Positions 38,015-45,451 of a stretch of DNA of 59,404 bases are shown here, piece by piece. Position numbers and translations under genes: made by a program. The notes beneath the pieces were generated by a model. It saw only the letters and a list, made by a program, of their open reading frames with translations, made no database searches and was not told the origin of the DNA. Origin of the DNA: a virus; the IMG/VR virus record IMGVR_UViG_3300043313_000821, positions 1 through 59,404 of that record. One strand, 5' to 3'. The number at the start of each line of letters is the position of its first letter. Position 1 is the stretch's first letter.

Positions 38015-38695
38015 ATGGCGAGTCCGAAACTTGCGGTGTGGGACAAGGCGGGGCGTCCGTTCAAGGTCGCAGCCCCGATAGTTTACGTGGTCAACTATTG
38101 TAAGCGTAAAGCAATCGCGAACCTTGGCACCATCGGCAACACCGACCATCTGACCGCCGACCCACCCGAAGACCACACTCCCTACTCCGACACAGCATGG
38201 CCGAACCGGCTACCCCTCGCCGTCCTAGTCGACGGCGAACGGTACTGGGTATGCGCAGGCGACTTCGGCAACGAAAAAGGGCTAGGCGCCGCGATCCTCC
38301 GCGACGCCCGCGCCGGCCTACTCCCATGGCTCAAATACTTGAACGTCGGCGGAATGCACTACACGTTCGCTGACGGGTTCAAACAGGGCCGCCCGAACCC
38401 CGACCAGCACATCCACCTGTCCACGTTCGACGACCCGGACAGCCTGACCTATGACTGCGAAGGATGGGATCCGCTCGCAGGTATCCCCCCACGAAAGGAA
38501 GCCCCCACCATGATGCGGTTTGTTCGTGTGCCCAGCACCCCGTGGGTGTACCTGACCGACGGGAACACTGCCCGGTGGATGCAGGACGAAACCGAACGCG
38601 ACTACTGGAAAAAGGCCCTGAACATGCCCCCCGAGATGGCTATCACTCAGACGTTGTTCGCTCGGCTGGTCATCGTGGGTGTAAAGCCGCAGTGA
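38015..38695 (+). CDS. Endolysin, M15 (VanY-like) D,L-peptidase
   Basis: A 226-aa protein. The zinc peptidase pattern is visible: DHLTADPPEDHTPYS (H ligand), WVCAGDF (D ligand) and DQHIHLS (last H), with WLKYLNV between them, as in M15-type actinophage endolysins. It would cut peptidoglycan stem or cross-link peptides. A C-terminal domain of about 60 residues (VRVPSTPWVYLTDGN) may bind the wall. GGAGG at 38006-38010 fits ATG 38015; ATG 37994 and 38012 are alternatives. Membrane protein genes follow. Confidence 0.78.
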   Translation: MASPKLAVWDKAGRPFKVAAPIVYVVNYCKRKAIANLGTIGNTDHLTADPPEDHTPYSDTAWPNRLPLAVLVDGERYWVCAGDFGNEKGLGAAILRDARAGLLPWLKYLNVGGMHYTFADGFKQGRPNPDQHIHLSTFDDPDSLTYDCEGWDPLAGIPPRKEAPTMMRFVRVPSTPWVYLTDGNTARWMQDETERDYWKKALNMPPEMAITQTLFARLVIVGVKPQ

Positions 38696-38886
38696 CGTGG
38701 TGGGGTTGGACACTGCTCGCCGTGGTGGCCTGGTTGGGCCCTGCGGCGGGCTACCTGCTGGGGTGGATCACACGATCACTGATGATCGGTAGAGAGGTTG
38801 AGAGTGGTCACGGGCCGGCACATCATGCTGACAGCGTTCTCGCTAGCGTGGTGCGCCGTGGTGATCATCTACGCGGTCACCCATAA
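38692..38886 (+). CDS. Holin-like membrane protein 1
   Basis: A 64-aa protein starting at GTG 38692 (GTGA overlap with the endolysin stop). One or two spans in the first 35 residues (WTLLAVVAWLGPAAGYLLG), then a hydrophilic His-rich tail. The last 83 bases overlap the next gene, so the tail may be a shadow. Confidence 0.5.
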   Translation: MTWWGWTLLAVVAWLGPAAGYLLGWITRSLMIGREVESGHGPAHHADSVLASVVRRGDHLRGHP

Positions 38887-39007
38887 AGGCGTTGTACCCG
38901 CTGAAATTTGGGCACTGTACGGAACAGGAGTCGGCACGATTTACACCCTGACCAAAAACGAAACCAGCGACCCCTATGCAGGACGACACCGGAAAGACAA
39001 AACTTAG
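38804..39007 (+). CDS. Holin-like membrane protein 2
   Basis: A 67-aa protein; GTG 38804 has GAGAGG six bases upstream. Two hydrophobic segments (LTAFSLAWCAVVIIYAVTH and PAEIWALYGTGVGTIYTL), then a charged C-terminus rich in Lys and Arg. This is the commonest small-holin layout. It lies just after the endolysin. Confidence 0.65.
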   Translation: MVTGRHIMLTAFSLAWCAVVIIYAVTHKGVVPAEIWALYGTGVGTIYTLTKNETSDPYAGRHRKDKT

Positions 39008-39015
39008 GACGGCCC

Positions 39016-39120
39016 GTGTACCTACTCGAATCGGTCATCTACGGTGCCAGCGCGTTCGGCATCACCTGGATGATCATCACCGGCGGAAGGGCACTAGTGT
39101 CGTGGAAATCGCGAAAGTGA
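39016..39120 (+). CDS. Short membrane peptide (34 aa)
   Basis: GTG 39016 with AGGA upstream. A single span (VIYGASAFGITWMIITGG) followed by a short basic end. It lies between the holin-like and spanin-like genes. Possibly an accessory lysis peptide. Confidence 0.5.
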   Translation: MYLLESVIYGASAFGITWMIITGGRALVSWKSRK

Positions 39121-39443
39121 TCCAATCGAAAACCGTCGGGTTCATCATCCTCGCCACCGTCGCAGTATCGATGTTCATGTCGTGGCACTCCACCGCGCAA
39201 CTCAGCGACTACGTAGAATGCCAAGCCCGCTGGTCCCAAGCCTACGCCCAGTCAGCAGCGCAACGCGCGGAAGCCGCCGCAGACGACCGGGCGGCCCTTG
39301 ACCGGCTAGTCGCTGCCGTAGCTGAGGCCACCGACCGCAACCAGACCCGTACCGCCCTCGCCCTGTACCGCCAGGCCCGCGCCACAGCCGACCAGCAACG
39401 CGCCGAAAACCCTCCCCCAGAACCCCCCGCGATATGCCACTGA
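39117..39443 (+). CDS. Spanin-like or accessory lysis protein
   Basis: A 108-aa protein with an N-terminal span (VGFIILATVAVSMFMSW) and a long Ala/Arg/Gln-rich coiled coil outside the membrane, ending in a Pro-rich tail. This is the layout of Rz-type or LysZ-like proteins. Start GTG 39117 overlaps the previous stop (GTGA); GTG 39102 is an alternative. Confidence 0.58.
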   Translation: MIQSKTVGFIILATVAVSMFMSWHSTAQLSDYVECQARWSQAYAQSAAQRAEAAADDRAALDRLVAAVAEATDRNQTRTALALYRQARATADQQRAENPPPEPPAICH

Positions 39444-39763
39444 CAGGCCCGTGGGCGTCTAAAGGCGCATGTCGAAACACATATGATGAACCGGGATGGT
39501 TCCCTGACCGGGCAACATTCGATGTCGATCCGGTCGTACAACGCTACTGCAACATGTGCGACGTACGCGGCAAATGCCTCGAATGGGCGTTAACGGTGGC
39601 GGAGCAAGGCGTATGGGGCGGCACCACCGAACCCCAACGCGAACGCATCCGACGCGGCATCAGCCGAAAAGCGTGCCCCGTCTGCACATCCGTACACATC
39701 ACCCGGCAGCCAACCACCGAAATCTGTATGTCCTGCGGCCTGGCGTGGCACATCAAAACATGA
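39434..39763 (+). CDS. WhiB-family regulator with zinc-ribbon tail
   Basis: A 109-aa protein. Canonical Wbl features: C in KGACRNT, then YCNMCDVRGKCLEWAL (C-x2-C-x5-C), the turn GVWGGT and the basic TEPQRERIRRGIS. These bind an Fe-S cluster and contact the sigma factor. A C-terminal CPVCTS ... CMSCG zinc ribbon is an addition to the usual domain. It overlaps the spanin-like gene by 10 bases and is followed by a hairpin. Confidence 0.88.
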   Translation: MPLTGPWASKGACRNTYDEPGWFPDRATFDVDPVVQRYCNMCDVRGKCLEWALTVAEQGVWGGTTEPQRERIRRGISRKACPVCTSVHITRQPTTEICMSCGLAWHIKT

Positions 39764-39764
39764 G

Positions 39765-39830
39765 GCCCGCCGGATGACCTCTCCACGCGCACGCAAAGCC
39801 TGTGATCCACGCACACATCATCCGGCGGGC
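39765..39830 (+). terminator. Long-stem hairpin after the WhiB gene
   Basis: GCCCGCCGGATGA (39765-39777) and TCATCCGGCGGGC (39818-39830) form a perfect 13-bp stem with a 40-base loop. It starts right after the WhiB stop. Probably a terminator, or a folded regulatory RNA because the loop is unusually large. The stretch up to 39900 has no gene. Confidence 0.6.
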
Positions 39831-39900
39831 TGAGACACGCATGGGAGGCAAACACCTAAGGCGCCCAGCGCCCCACTACCCTAACACAACCCCAACCAAC

Positions 39901-39906
39901 TACACT
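39901..39906 (+). promoter_or_regulatory. -10 box of a leaderless gene
   Basis: TACACT is followed by six bases and the ATG at 39913, with no ribosome site. Same geometry as at 21003, 35371, 35377 (leftward) and 43417. Confidence 0.55.
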
Positions 39907-39912
39907 CACCCC

Positions 39913-40191
39913 ATGAACCCCATCCGCGCCCTCGTCGCCCTACTCCAAGACATTGCATACCGACACGAGCGGATCGAAAAACCCGGCGTCGGCACACTCC
40001 ACACATGGACCAACCGCATCACCCGACGGATTACATACACTGTCGCATGGCCCGACGACAGCACACCGTTCGGCTACATCGAAATCCCCCCCAAGGGCAC
40101 CCCCGCAGCCCTCACCGCACTCTCCATCGCCTGCAACGCCCACGACTACCGAGGCAACCTCCAACGTATCCTTACCGGCGTGACCTTCTAA
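39913..40191 (+). CDS. Hypothetical protein, leaderless start
   Basis: A 92-aa protein (NPIRALVALLQDIAYRHERI, then ITYTVAWPDDSTPFGYIEIP). Function unknown. First gene of the series leading into the large terminase. Confidence 0.62.
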   Translation: MNPIRALVALLQDIAYRHERIEKPGVGTLHTWTNRITRRITYTVAWPDDSTPFGYIEIPPKGTPAALTALSIACNAHDYRGNLQRILTGVTF

Positions 40192-40203
40192 GGAGACCAC
40201 ACC

Positions 40204-40566
40204 ATGACCGATCCGCCCAAAGCATGCCAGCCGATTCTCTGCCCACCGTTCGAAACGATAACCTTCCACGAAGTAACCCCCGGCGTACCCGGGGAATTCG
40301 GTGTTGCTGCGTGGCACGCCATGAACGGCCCCGTTCCCGACGGCGTCAACCCCCGACACGTAATGATCGTCTTCCAGCCACCCGACCGTCTCGACATACC
40401 CGTCTACCCCACCACGCCCGAACAAGCCGCAACGTGGGCTTACCGGTACGGGACGTGGTTCATATACCACGGCTTCGAAGACATCAGCGACTTCGAAGAC
40501 CAAACCACCCGCATCATGATCGAACGCGGGTGGGCCACCATCGTTACCCCAGAGGAGACCACCTGA
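40204..40566 (+). CDS. Hypothetical protein
   Basis: A 120-aa protein with AAGGAG upstream. Pro and aromatic-rich, mixed alpha/beta. Not recognised. Confidence 0.62.
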   Translation: MTDPPKACQPILCPPFETITFHEVTPGVPGEFGVAAWHAMNGPVPDGVNPRHVMIVFQPPDRLDIPVYPTTPEQAATWAYRYGTWFIYHGFEDISDFEDQTTRIMIERGWATIVTPEETT

Positions 40567-40862
40567 TGCCCCGCACCCGCACCGACCGGCGTGTCGTAAC
40601 CACCAACCGGTACGAACTCCTCCAAGCCATCGACCGGAACGAAGTCCACAAGTTCGCTGTTAACACCGTCTGGCAGCCAGACGACGACGCTGGCGCCCGC
40701 GATGTGACCGACACTGTCCTGCTGTTTCAGCAGTGGGGATGGGCAGGGTTCCGCGCCCACGACCACCCCGACGCCATCTGGCCGGGCGGCAGGCCCGTCG
40801 CCCTGACCGACCTCGGACGCGACCGCCTCGACCTCTACCGCAGGGGCCGCGCCGATGCCTGA
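40566..40862 (+). CDS. Hypothetical protein
   Basis: A 98-aa protein (RYELLQAIDRNEVHKFAVNT; GRDRLDLYRRGRAD). Its ATG overlaps the previous stop by one base. Possibly a winged-helix-like fold, but no firm motif. Confidence 0.6.
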   Translation: MPRTRTDRRVVTTNRYELLQAIDRNEVHKFAVNTVWQPDDDAGARDVTDTVLLFQQWGWAGFRAHDHPDAIWPGGRPVALTDLGRDRLDLYRRGRADA

Positions 40863-41079
40863 CCGGATCGAGGGCGCGGACGCCTGGAACGCCATGACGA
40901 ACGGCGAAGAGTGGTTTCTGCCCGACACCCCCGAAGACGCCGCCGTGTTCACGACCCTCGGGGCGGGGTTCGTCCACGACATGGAAGCCACCGAGCAGGG
41001 CGCCCAGTTCAAAGCCGACACCCTAGCCGCGTACGCGGCGCTGGTCGGAGCGAACCCTGACCCGTTCGCGGACCTGTAA
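40855..41079 (+). CDS. Hypothetical acidic protein before terminase
   Basis: A 74-aa acidic protein (IEGADAWNAMTNGEEWFLPD) overlapping the previous gene and sharing one base with the terminase ATG (TAATG). It could be a packaging accessory protein, by position only. Confidence 0.6.
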   Translation: MPDRIEGADAWNAMTNGEEWFLPDTPEDAAVFTTLGAGFVHDMEATEQGAQFKADTLAAYAALVGANPDPFADL

Positions 41080-42593
41080 TGGCTCTTGACCTGTCCCCAG
41101 CCCAACGGCATGCGTTCGCCCGCGCTGCTGAACTCGCGAACCCGCAACAACTGCGGTGGCGTAAAGACCCGGCGGCGTGGGCGCGGGAACGGATGGGCGC
41201 TGAGCTGTGGTCGAAACAGGTCGAATTGCTCCGATCTGTAGCAGAAAACAGGCGTACGGCCGTAAGGTCCGGTCACGGCACAGGCAAGACCTATTCAGCC
41301 GGTTTGCTAGCATTGTGGTGGATCGATATACATCCTCCCGGGGAAGCGTTTGTGATCAGTTCGGCGCCGTCGTACGACCAGGTCCACGCCCTGTTGTGGG
41401 AGGAAATCCGGAAAGGCCACCGTAAGGCAAAGTTGCCGGGCGTCGTGACCCTGGATGATCAGTGGAAGCTAGCTGACGGGACGCTGGTCGGTCAGGGCCG
41501 GAAGCCCCCGAACCATGTGGAGCAGGCTTTCCAGGGCCTACACCGCCGGTACGTCCTCGCCCTGCTCGATGAGGCGTGCGGGATTCCGGCGTGGTTGTGG
41601 GTTGCGGTGGAGACGGTGACGACGAATGATGATTGCCGGCTGTTGGCGATCGGTAATCCGGATGATCCGCAGTCCGAGTTTTATAATGTGAACAAACCGG
41701 ATTCGGGTTGGAACGTCATTAAGATCAGTGTGATGGATTCCCCGAACCTGACCGGCGAACCAGTTTCGGATCACCTGCGGAAAATGTTGACCTCGAAAGA
41801 GTGGGTTGAGGATAAGAAAAGCCGCTGGGGTGAACGGTCCGGCTTGTACATGTCGAAAATCCTGGCAGAGTTCGCTTTGGATCAGGATCCGTGGATCACC
41901 GTCCCGTACGGCACGATCATGCAATGCCGGAACCTGGAATATCCTGAAACGGAACCAGCCGAAGGCGGTATAGACATCGGTGCCGGCGGTGACCGGACCG
42001 TCCTCCGCGAACGCCGGGGTATGCGCGCGGGCCGTGAGTTCGTGTTCGTTGACGCTGACCCGATGAAAGCCGCTGGGGCCCTGATTCAACACATTGTCGA
42101 GTGGGGGTTAACGCGCGTCAAAGTTGATGTCATCGGTGTTGGCTGGGGCCTGGTCGGCCGGTTAAAGGAACTGTCAACCGTCCACAACCCGACCGGTGCG
42201 CAGCACTGCACCCACTCCGCTGAAATCATCGGGATCAACGTTGCGGGGAAACCGACACCAGGGAACGAAGACAGGTTCCGGAATCTTCGCGCAGAGTTGT
42301 GGTGGATGGCCCGGGAAAACAGTCGACTGAAACTGTGGGACCTGTCCGTCATCGACGACGACACTATCGCGGAGCTCTCCGCACCCCGTTATGAGATCAT
42401 GGATTCGAAAGGCAAAGTCAAGATCGAAGCGAAAGACGAAGTGATCAAACGCATGGGCGTCTCCCCCGACCGCGCCGACGCGCTCCTACTCGCCTACTGG
42501 TCCCCCGCATCCGTCGCAACAGTTCCACCACCCCACACCATGCGCTACGACCTGACCCGCGACCTCACCCCAGGAAGTTACGGATCATACTGA
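41079..42593 (+). CDS. terL: Terminase large subunit
   Basis: A 504-aa packaging ATPase-nuclease. Walker A AVRSGHGTGKT at about residues 61-71, adenine-binding SAPSYDQVHALLWEEI, Walker B LALLDEACG near 165, coupling motif LLAIGNPDDP. The nuclease domain starts at GGIDIGAGGDRT (about 295), with later acidic residues in KVDVIGVGWG and DRADALLLAYW. Length and motif order are normal. Its small-subunit candidate lies 7 kb upstream. Confidence 0.93.
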   Translation: MALDLSPAQRHAFARAAELANPQQLRWRKDPAAWARERMGAELWSKQVELLRSVAENRRTAVRSGHGTGKTYSAGLLALWWIDIHPPGEAFVISSAPSYDQVHALLWEEIRKGHRKAKLPGVVTLDDQWKLADGTLVGQGRKPPNHVEQAFQGLHRRYVLALLDEACGIPAWLWVAVETVTTNDDCRLLAIGNPDDPQSEFYNVNKPDSGWNVIKISVMDSPNLTGEPVSDHLRKMLTSKEWVEDKKSRWGERSGLYMSKILAEFALDQDPWITVPYGTIMQCRNLEYPETEPAEGGIDIGAGGDRTVLRERRGMRAGREFVFVDADPMKAAGALIQHIVEWGLTRVKVDVIGVGWGLVGRLKELSTVHNPTGAQHCTHSAEIIGINVAGKPTPGNEDRFRNLRAELWWMARENSRLKLWDLSVIDDDTIAELSAPRYEIMDSKGKVKIEAKDEVIKRMGVSPDRADALLLAYWSPASVATVPPPHTMRYDLTRDLTPGSYGSY

Positions 42594-42603
42594 TGGAGAA
42601 CCG

Positions 42604-43206
42604 ATGAAACCGTGGTGCGACAACCTGACGTGTACCTATAACGGCGAACACGACCATTTCGGTTCGCGTGGTGAGGTGACGTCAAACGCCGGATGGTGCG
42701 CCCCGACCGTGCCGTACACGTGGAATGATCCTGGTCCGCCCCCGCCGGACCTCGACGGCGAGCCCACTAAGTGTGACAACTGCTGGGGTACCGGCAGTGT
42801 CCCCAGTACGACGTGCGCGTGCCCTGACTGTGATGCCCACCGGACCCGCGTTCAGTGCGACGACTGTGATGGTGCGGGCGTGGTCACGCCGATGACGACC
42901 GCCGAATGGGAGGCGTACGCGGCGCGCGTCCGTACGGGTGAAGATCCAAATCATTGGGCGTTCTACGAAGTGTCGGTGCGGCGCGGCGGTGTGCGGTTTC
43001 CGTTCGAGGTTTCCTCCGAGGTAGTGCGGGAACGTGCCCACTTGATGAACGACCTACGTGACCGGTTGGACATCCTTCCTGGTGTGGCATGCGGTTTCCG
43101 TCCGGCCCGTCGCGCTGATACGCTGCCGGTACCGCAGGCAAGAGCACGGCGCGGTGGATCTCATCTGGTTGACGCGGCGGGTGGCGTGGCTCCCTATTCT
43201 CCTTAG
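42604..43206 (+). CDS. DnaJ-type zinc-finger protein
   Basis: A 200-aa protein; GGAGAACCG before ATG. Repeats CDNCWGTGSV ... CACPDCD and CDDCDGAGVV are DnaJ central-domain-like CxxCxGxG units. The N-terminus has WCDNLTCTYNGEHDH. It sits between terminase and portal. Possibly a head-assembly chaperone, but there is no J domain. Confidence 0.68.
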   Translation: MKPWCDNLTCTYNGEHDHFGSRGEVTSNAGWCAPTVPYTWNDPGPPPPDLDGEPTKCDNCWGTGSVPSTTCACPDCDAHRTRVQCDDCDGAGVVTPMTTAEWEAYAARVRTGEDPNHWAFYEVSVRRGGVRFPFEVSSEVVRERAHLMNDLRDRLDILPGVACGFRPARRADTLPVPQARARRGGSHLVDAAGGVAPYSP

Positions 43207-43220
43207 GAAGGATCGGCCCT

Positions 43221-43382
43221 ATGACCTCGGGACGAACGATGCGCCCGGCGTTGCTGATCCTGCGCCACCCGCATAACCTGACGTTCGTGTGCCCTGCGTG
43301 TAAGGGTGTCCCCCATGATGGGCAGCCCGACGGCTGTCAGGGCGGCACGTGGTGTGACTGCGGGCACCGCCCCCCACGCTGA
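43221..43382 (+). CDS. Short zinc-binding protein (53 aa)
   Basis: ATG 43221 with AGGAAGGA upstream. LTFVCPACKGVPHDG ... CQGGTWCDCGHRPPR gives a five-Cys/His metal site. Role unknown. Confidence 0.62.
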   Translation: MTSGRTMRPALLILRHPHNLTFVCPACKGVPHDGQPDGCQGGTWCDCGHRPPR

Positions 43383-43416
43383 TCAACGATCTTTCCTAGA
43401 CCCCCGTCCAGGCTGC

Positions 43417-43422
43417 TACCCT
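43417..43422 (+). promoter_or_regulatory. -10 box of a leaderless gene
   Basis: TACCCT is followed by six bases and GTG 43429, identical in geometry to the gene at 35383. No ribosome site precedes the GTG. Confidence 0.5.
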
Positions 43423-43428
43423 GCCGCT

Positions 43429-43881
43429 GTGGTCTCCCTATTTACTGTCCTGTTCTGCCTCACCGTCTACCGGGTGACGCGGCTCCTCACCGAGGACAAA
43501 ATCCCTATCATCGCGACGCCCCGCGCGGTCCTGTACAACTGGCTGGATCCCGACCCGGCCGAAGTGTTAGCCGGTCGCAGGAAACCCACCGGCGGCACCG
43601 CACGCGCGGTCGCCTACCTGTTGACCTGCCCGTGGTGTATGTCCGTGTGGGTCGGCGGTATCGCAGCGTTGGCTGTCGACCACTGGCTACACATCCCATA
43701 CGTGTGGTGGATGTGGCCCGCCTCATCGGCCGTAACCGGTCTACTCGCCGCAGCAGAGGGACTAGCCGAGAAACACTACGAACTCACCGAAGCGCGTACC
43801 GCGCTCGCGCGCTCCGAACGGCTCCTGATCGAGGCCCAAACGAAGCAGGCCCGCCTCACCCTGCCCGAATCGATGAGGTAA
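43429..43881 (+). CDS. DUF1360-like membrane protein
   Basis: A 150-aa protein. The N-terminal span (VSLFTVLFCLTVYRVTRLL), then CPWCMSVWVGG, a signature of DUF1360 phage membrane proteins, and a second span region with WWMWPASSAVTGLLAA. A charged coiled coil ends the protein. It lies between terminase and portal. Function unknown. Confidence 0.72.
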   Translation: MVSLFTVLFCLTVYRVTRLLTEDKIPIIATPRAVLYNWLDPDPAEVLAGRRKPTGGTARAVAYLLTCPWCMSVWVGGIAALAVDHWLHIPYVWWMWPASSAVTGLLAAAEGLAEKHYELTEARTALARSERLLIEAQTKQARLTLPESMR

Positions 43882-43887
43882 CCGCCC

Positions 43888-45447
43888 ATGCCTGAGCGCC
43901 GTGTCCGCCGCATCCCGATCCCCGCCGACCAGTTGCAGGTGTTGACCGCTGCCGCTGAACTGTTGACCCCTAACACGGTGGTCGAGAACCCGGGACGCCG
44001 GCCGTTGTTTCAGTACGCCTCTTGGCAGGATGAGGGGTGGGCGTTTTGGCGTAGTAGTGGCGAGTTCAACTTTGGTGTTACCTGGTTGTCGAACACCATT
44101 TCGCGTATCCGGTTGATCGCTGCGGAGATGGGCGCACCGGGCGACGAACCAACGGCCCTCCCCGCAGACCATGAGGCGTCCCTACTGGTTGCTTCGATCG
44201 GGGGGAACATTTCCGGTCAGGCTGCCCTGTTGGGATCGTTGTCGACTCACCTGTCCGTGCCGGGTGATTCATGGGTTGTTGTCGAACAGAAACCCAACAA
44301 GCAACTTGACTGGAAAGTTTACTCAGCTAAAACGATCCGCGAACCGAAAAAGTTGGGTGCACCGTTTCAGGTACAGGTGAACGCCAAGCAATGGCGTCCC
44401 CTGTCCAACAACACGATAACGTTCCGTGTATGGCGCCCCGATGAGGAATACCACTGGCGGGCGTTTTCCTTCACCGAACCCGCGTTGCCGATCCTCCGCG
44501 CCCTCGACCTGTACAACCGGCGGATCATCGCAACGCTCGTGTCACGTATCGCGATGAACGGTTTTCTGACCGTACCGGCGGAAATGACGTTCCAGTCACG
44601 GCCAGAGTTCAAAGACGCCCCGGACCCGTTTATCGCGGAAATGGTTGAGCACGCATCGTATGCGATCAAAAACCCTGGCACCGCGTCAGCTGCGATCCCG
44701 TTCCCCGTAAGAATCCCCGCACAACACATTGACGGGTTTAAGCACATCGCGCTGGAAAACGGTGTTGATCCGAAGCTGATCGAGGCCCGCGACTCTGAGA
44801 TCAAACGGCTCGCGACGACCATTCACATGCCCGGCGAGGTCCTGCTAGGCATGGGTGACACGTCCCACTGGAACGCCTGGCAGATCTCTGACGAAGCAAT
44901 CAAAACGTTCATTTCGCCGATCGTGGAAATCGAGGTCGGGGCGTTCACCGACCAGTACCTGTTGCCCGCTTTGACCGCGATGGGGAAGCCGCTGGTCGGG
45001 CCCCACGGGCGTCCGATCGTGTGCTGGTACGACCCGTCAGAGATCACCGTCAAGCCCGACAAGACACAGGCTGTCAAGGACGGGTACGACCGTGGTGAAG
45101 TGTCGGGCAAGGCACTGCGCCGCGAACTCGGTTTGGAAGAAGCAGACAAGCCCACGAAGTCTGAACTCCGCGACTGGACGTTGAAGCGCCTTGTTCAGGC
45201 ACCCCAGACGGCCGTACAGGCCGCTAAAGAGCTCGTTGGTATCGACCTCGCCCCACCAGCACCGACCCAGCCCGAACTGCCGTTCGACGAAGCCGGCGGC
45301 ACAGGGGATCCCCTGGACCAACTCACTGCCGACGAGACACGGACCGCGCCGACGATGGCCAACGACCGCGACCAGCCGCCACCGGTCACCGCATCGTCGT
45401 GGTCAACGTTGAACGTCAACGGTCACCGACCGCCGGTCAGGGTGTGA
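43888..45447 (+). CDS. Portal protein
   Basis: A 519-aa portal forming the dodecameric DNA channel at one capsid vertex. It follows terminase by two small genes. Features: FNFGVTWLSNTISRIRL, WVVVEQKP, TFRVWRPDEEYHWRAFS, and a long stem with PGEVLLGMGDTSHWNAWQISDEAIKT. The acidic C-terminal region ends in a Pro/Thr-rich tail. Length is usual for siphovirus portals. Confidence 0.88.
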   Translation: MPERRVRRIPIPADQLQVLTAAAELLTPNTVVENPGRRPLFQYASWQDEGWAFWRSSGEFNFGVTWLSNTISRIRLIAAEMGAPGDEPTALPADHEASLLVASIGGNISGQAALLGSLSTHLSVPGDSWVVVEQKPNKQLDWKVYSAKTIREPKKLGAPFQVQVNAKQWRPLSNNTITFRVWRPDEEYHWRAFSFTEPALPILRALDLYNRRIIATLVSRIAMNGFLTVPAEMTFQSRPEFKDAPDPFIAEMVEHASYAIKNPGTASAAIPFPVRIPAQHIDGFKHIALENGVDPKLIEARDSEIKRLATTIHMPGEVLLGMGDTSHWNAWQISDEAIKTFISPIVEIEVGAFTDQYLLPALTAMGKPLVGPHGRPIVCWYDPSEITVKPDKTQAVKDGYDRGEVSGKALRRELGLEEADKPTKSELRDWTLKRLVQAPQTAVQAAKELVGIDLAPPAPTQPELPFDEAGGTGDPLDQLTADETRTAPTMANDRDQPPPVTASSWSTLNVNGHRPPVRV

Positions 45448-45451
45448 CACT

